Shown here in pieces: positions 63,995 to 64,000 of a stretch of DNA of 64,000 nt. Numbering within the stretch: position 1 is the stretch's first letter; each line of letters starts with the position of its first letter. Made by a program: the position numbers and the translations under genes. The stretch comes from Macrotrachela quadricornifera (taxonomy: Eukaryota > Rotifera > Eurotatoria > Philodinida > Philodinidae). Under the pieces are notes generated by a model that worked only from the letters and a program-made list of their open reading frames with translations, did no database searches and had not been told where the DNA came from. The stretch lies in NCBI GenBank assembly GCA_022393335.1, contig JAJEKB010020245.1:178154-242153 (forward strand), in the 5' to 3' direction.

Positions 63995-64000
63995 GTAAGA

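Overview
The window is eukaryotic nuclear DNA, strongly AT-rich, with many short GT-AG introns (mostly about 50-70 bp, often starting GTAAAT/GTAAGT and ending TTTTAG). Protein families and gene style (Ly6-like secreted proteins, an F-box fragment, a lineage-type 7TM receptor fossil, one-LRR-per-exon arrays, mariner and non-LTR relics, a bacterial-looking esterase with a eukaryotic leader exon) point to a bdelloid rotifer (Rotaria/Adineta type). The genus cannot be fixed from sequence alone. No rRNA, convincing tRNA, CRISPR array or telomeric repeat was seen.

Layout, left to right. 1-12 kb: conserved housekeeping genes on the minus strand: a ThiF/MoeB/E1-like enzyme (intronless), a DRAM/Frag1-family membrane protein (intronless), eIF2B-gamma (8 exons) and trans-2-enoyl-CoA reductase TECR (9 exons). 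12-22 kb: gene-poor, repeat-rich block with a ~560 bp palindrome, a truncated leucine-rich-repeat exon array, a small TIR element, a 5'-truncated LINE with clear target-site duplication, and an F-box exon fragment. 22-28 kb: a 19-exon PARP-family gene (CCCH-like zinc finger, macro, WWE, ART domains). 31-37.9 kb: ENTPD5/6-like apyrase, a TTAA-flanked foldback element, a FrnE/DsbA-like protein, cytosolic tryptophanyl-tRNA synthetase and a large Ly6/uPAR-like surface protein. 40-46.7 kb: a small three-exon Ly6-like gene, a mariner element with a broken transposase carrying an ~815 bp internal palindrome, another foldback element and a 7TM receptor fossil. 47-53.5 kb: a secreted esterase with a discoidin-type domain, a frameshifted helical gene, then a head-to-head pair: a TKL-like protein kinase (minus) and an AIG1/GIMAP-type GTPase (plus). 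53.9-64 kb: a mariner fossil, an 18-exon ATRX-like SNF2 helicase, two large palindromes and the start of a phytanoyl-CoA-dioxygenase-like gene cut by the window edge.

Most interesting: the kinase and the GTPase share the same ~43-residue C-terminal basic module (GRPIYEG..GG.Y/F...G...Y) although their catalytic domains are unrelated, and they share a 323 bp divergent promoter. The module resembles the small basic adaptor known from chlorovirus kinases (PBCV basic adaptor, from memory). This looks like a co-regulated kinase/GTPase signalling or defence unit. A second theme is the number of palindromic (foldback) elements, at least six, interspersed with the genes.

Exon coordinates were read by eye. 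For every multi-exon gene given with full exon lists the exon lengths sum to a whole number of codons and reading frames join across every splice site.
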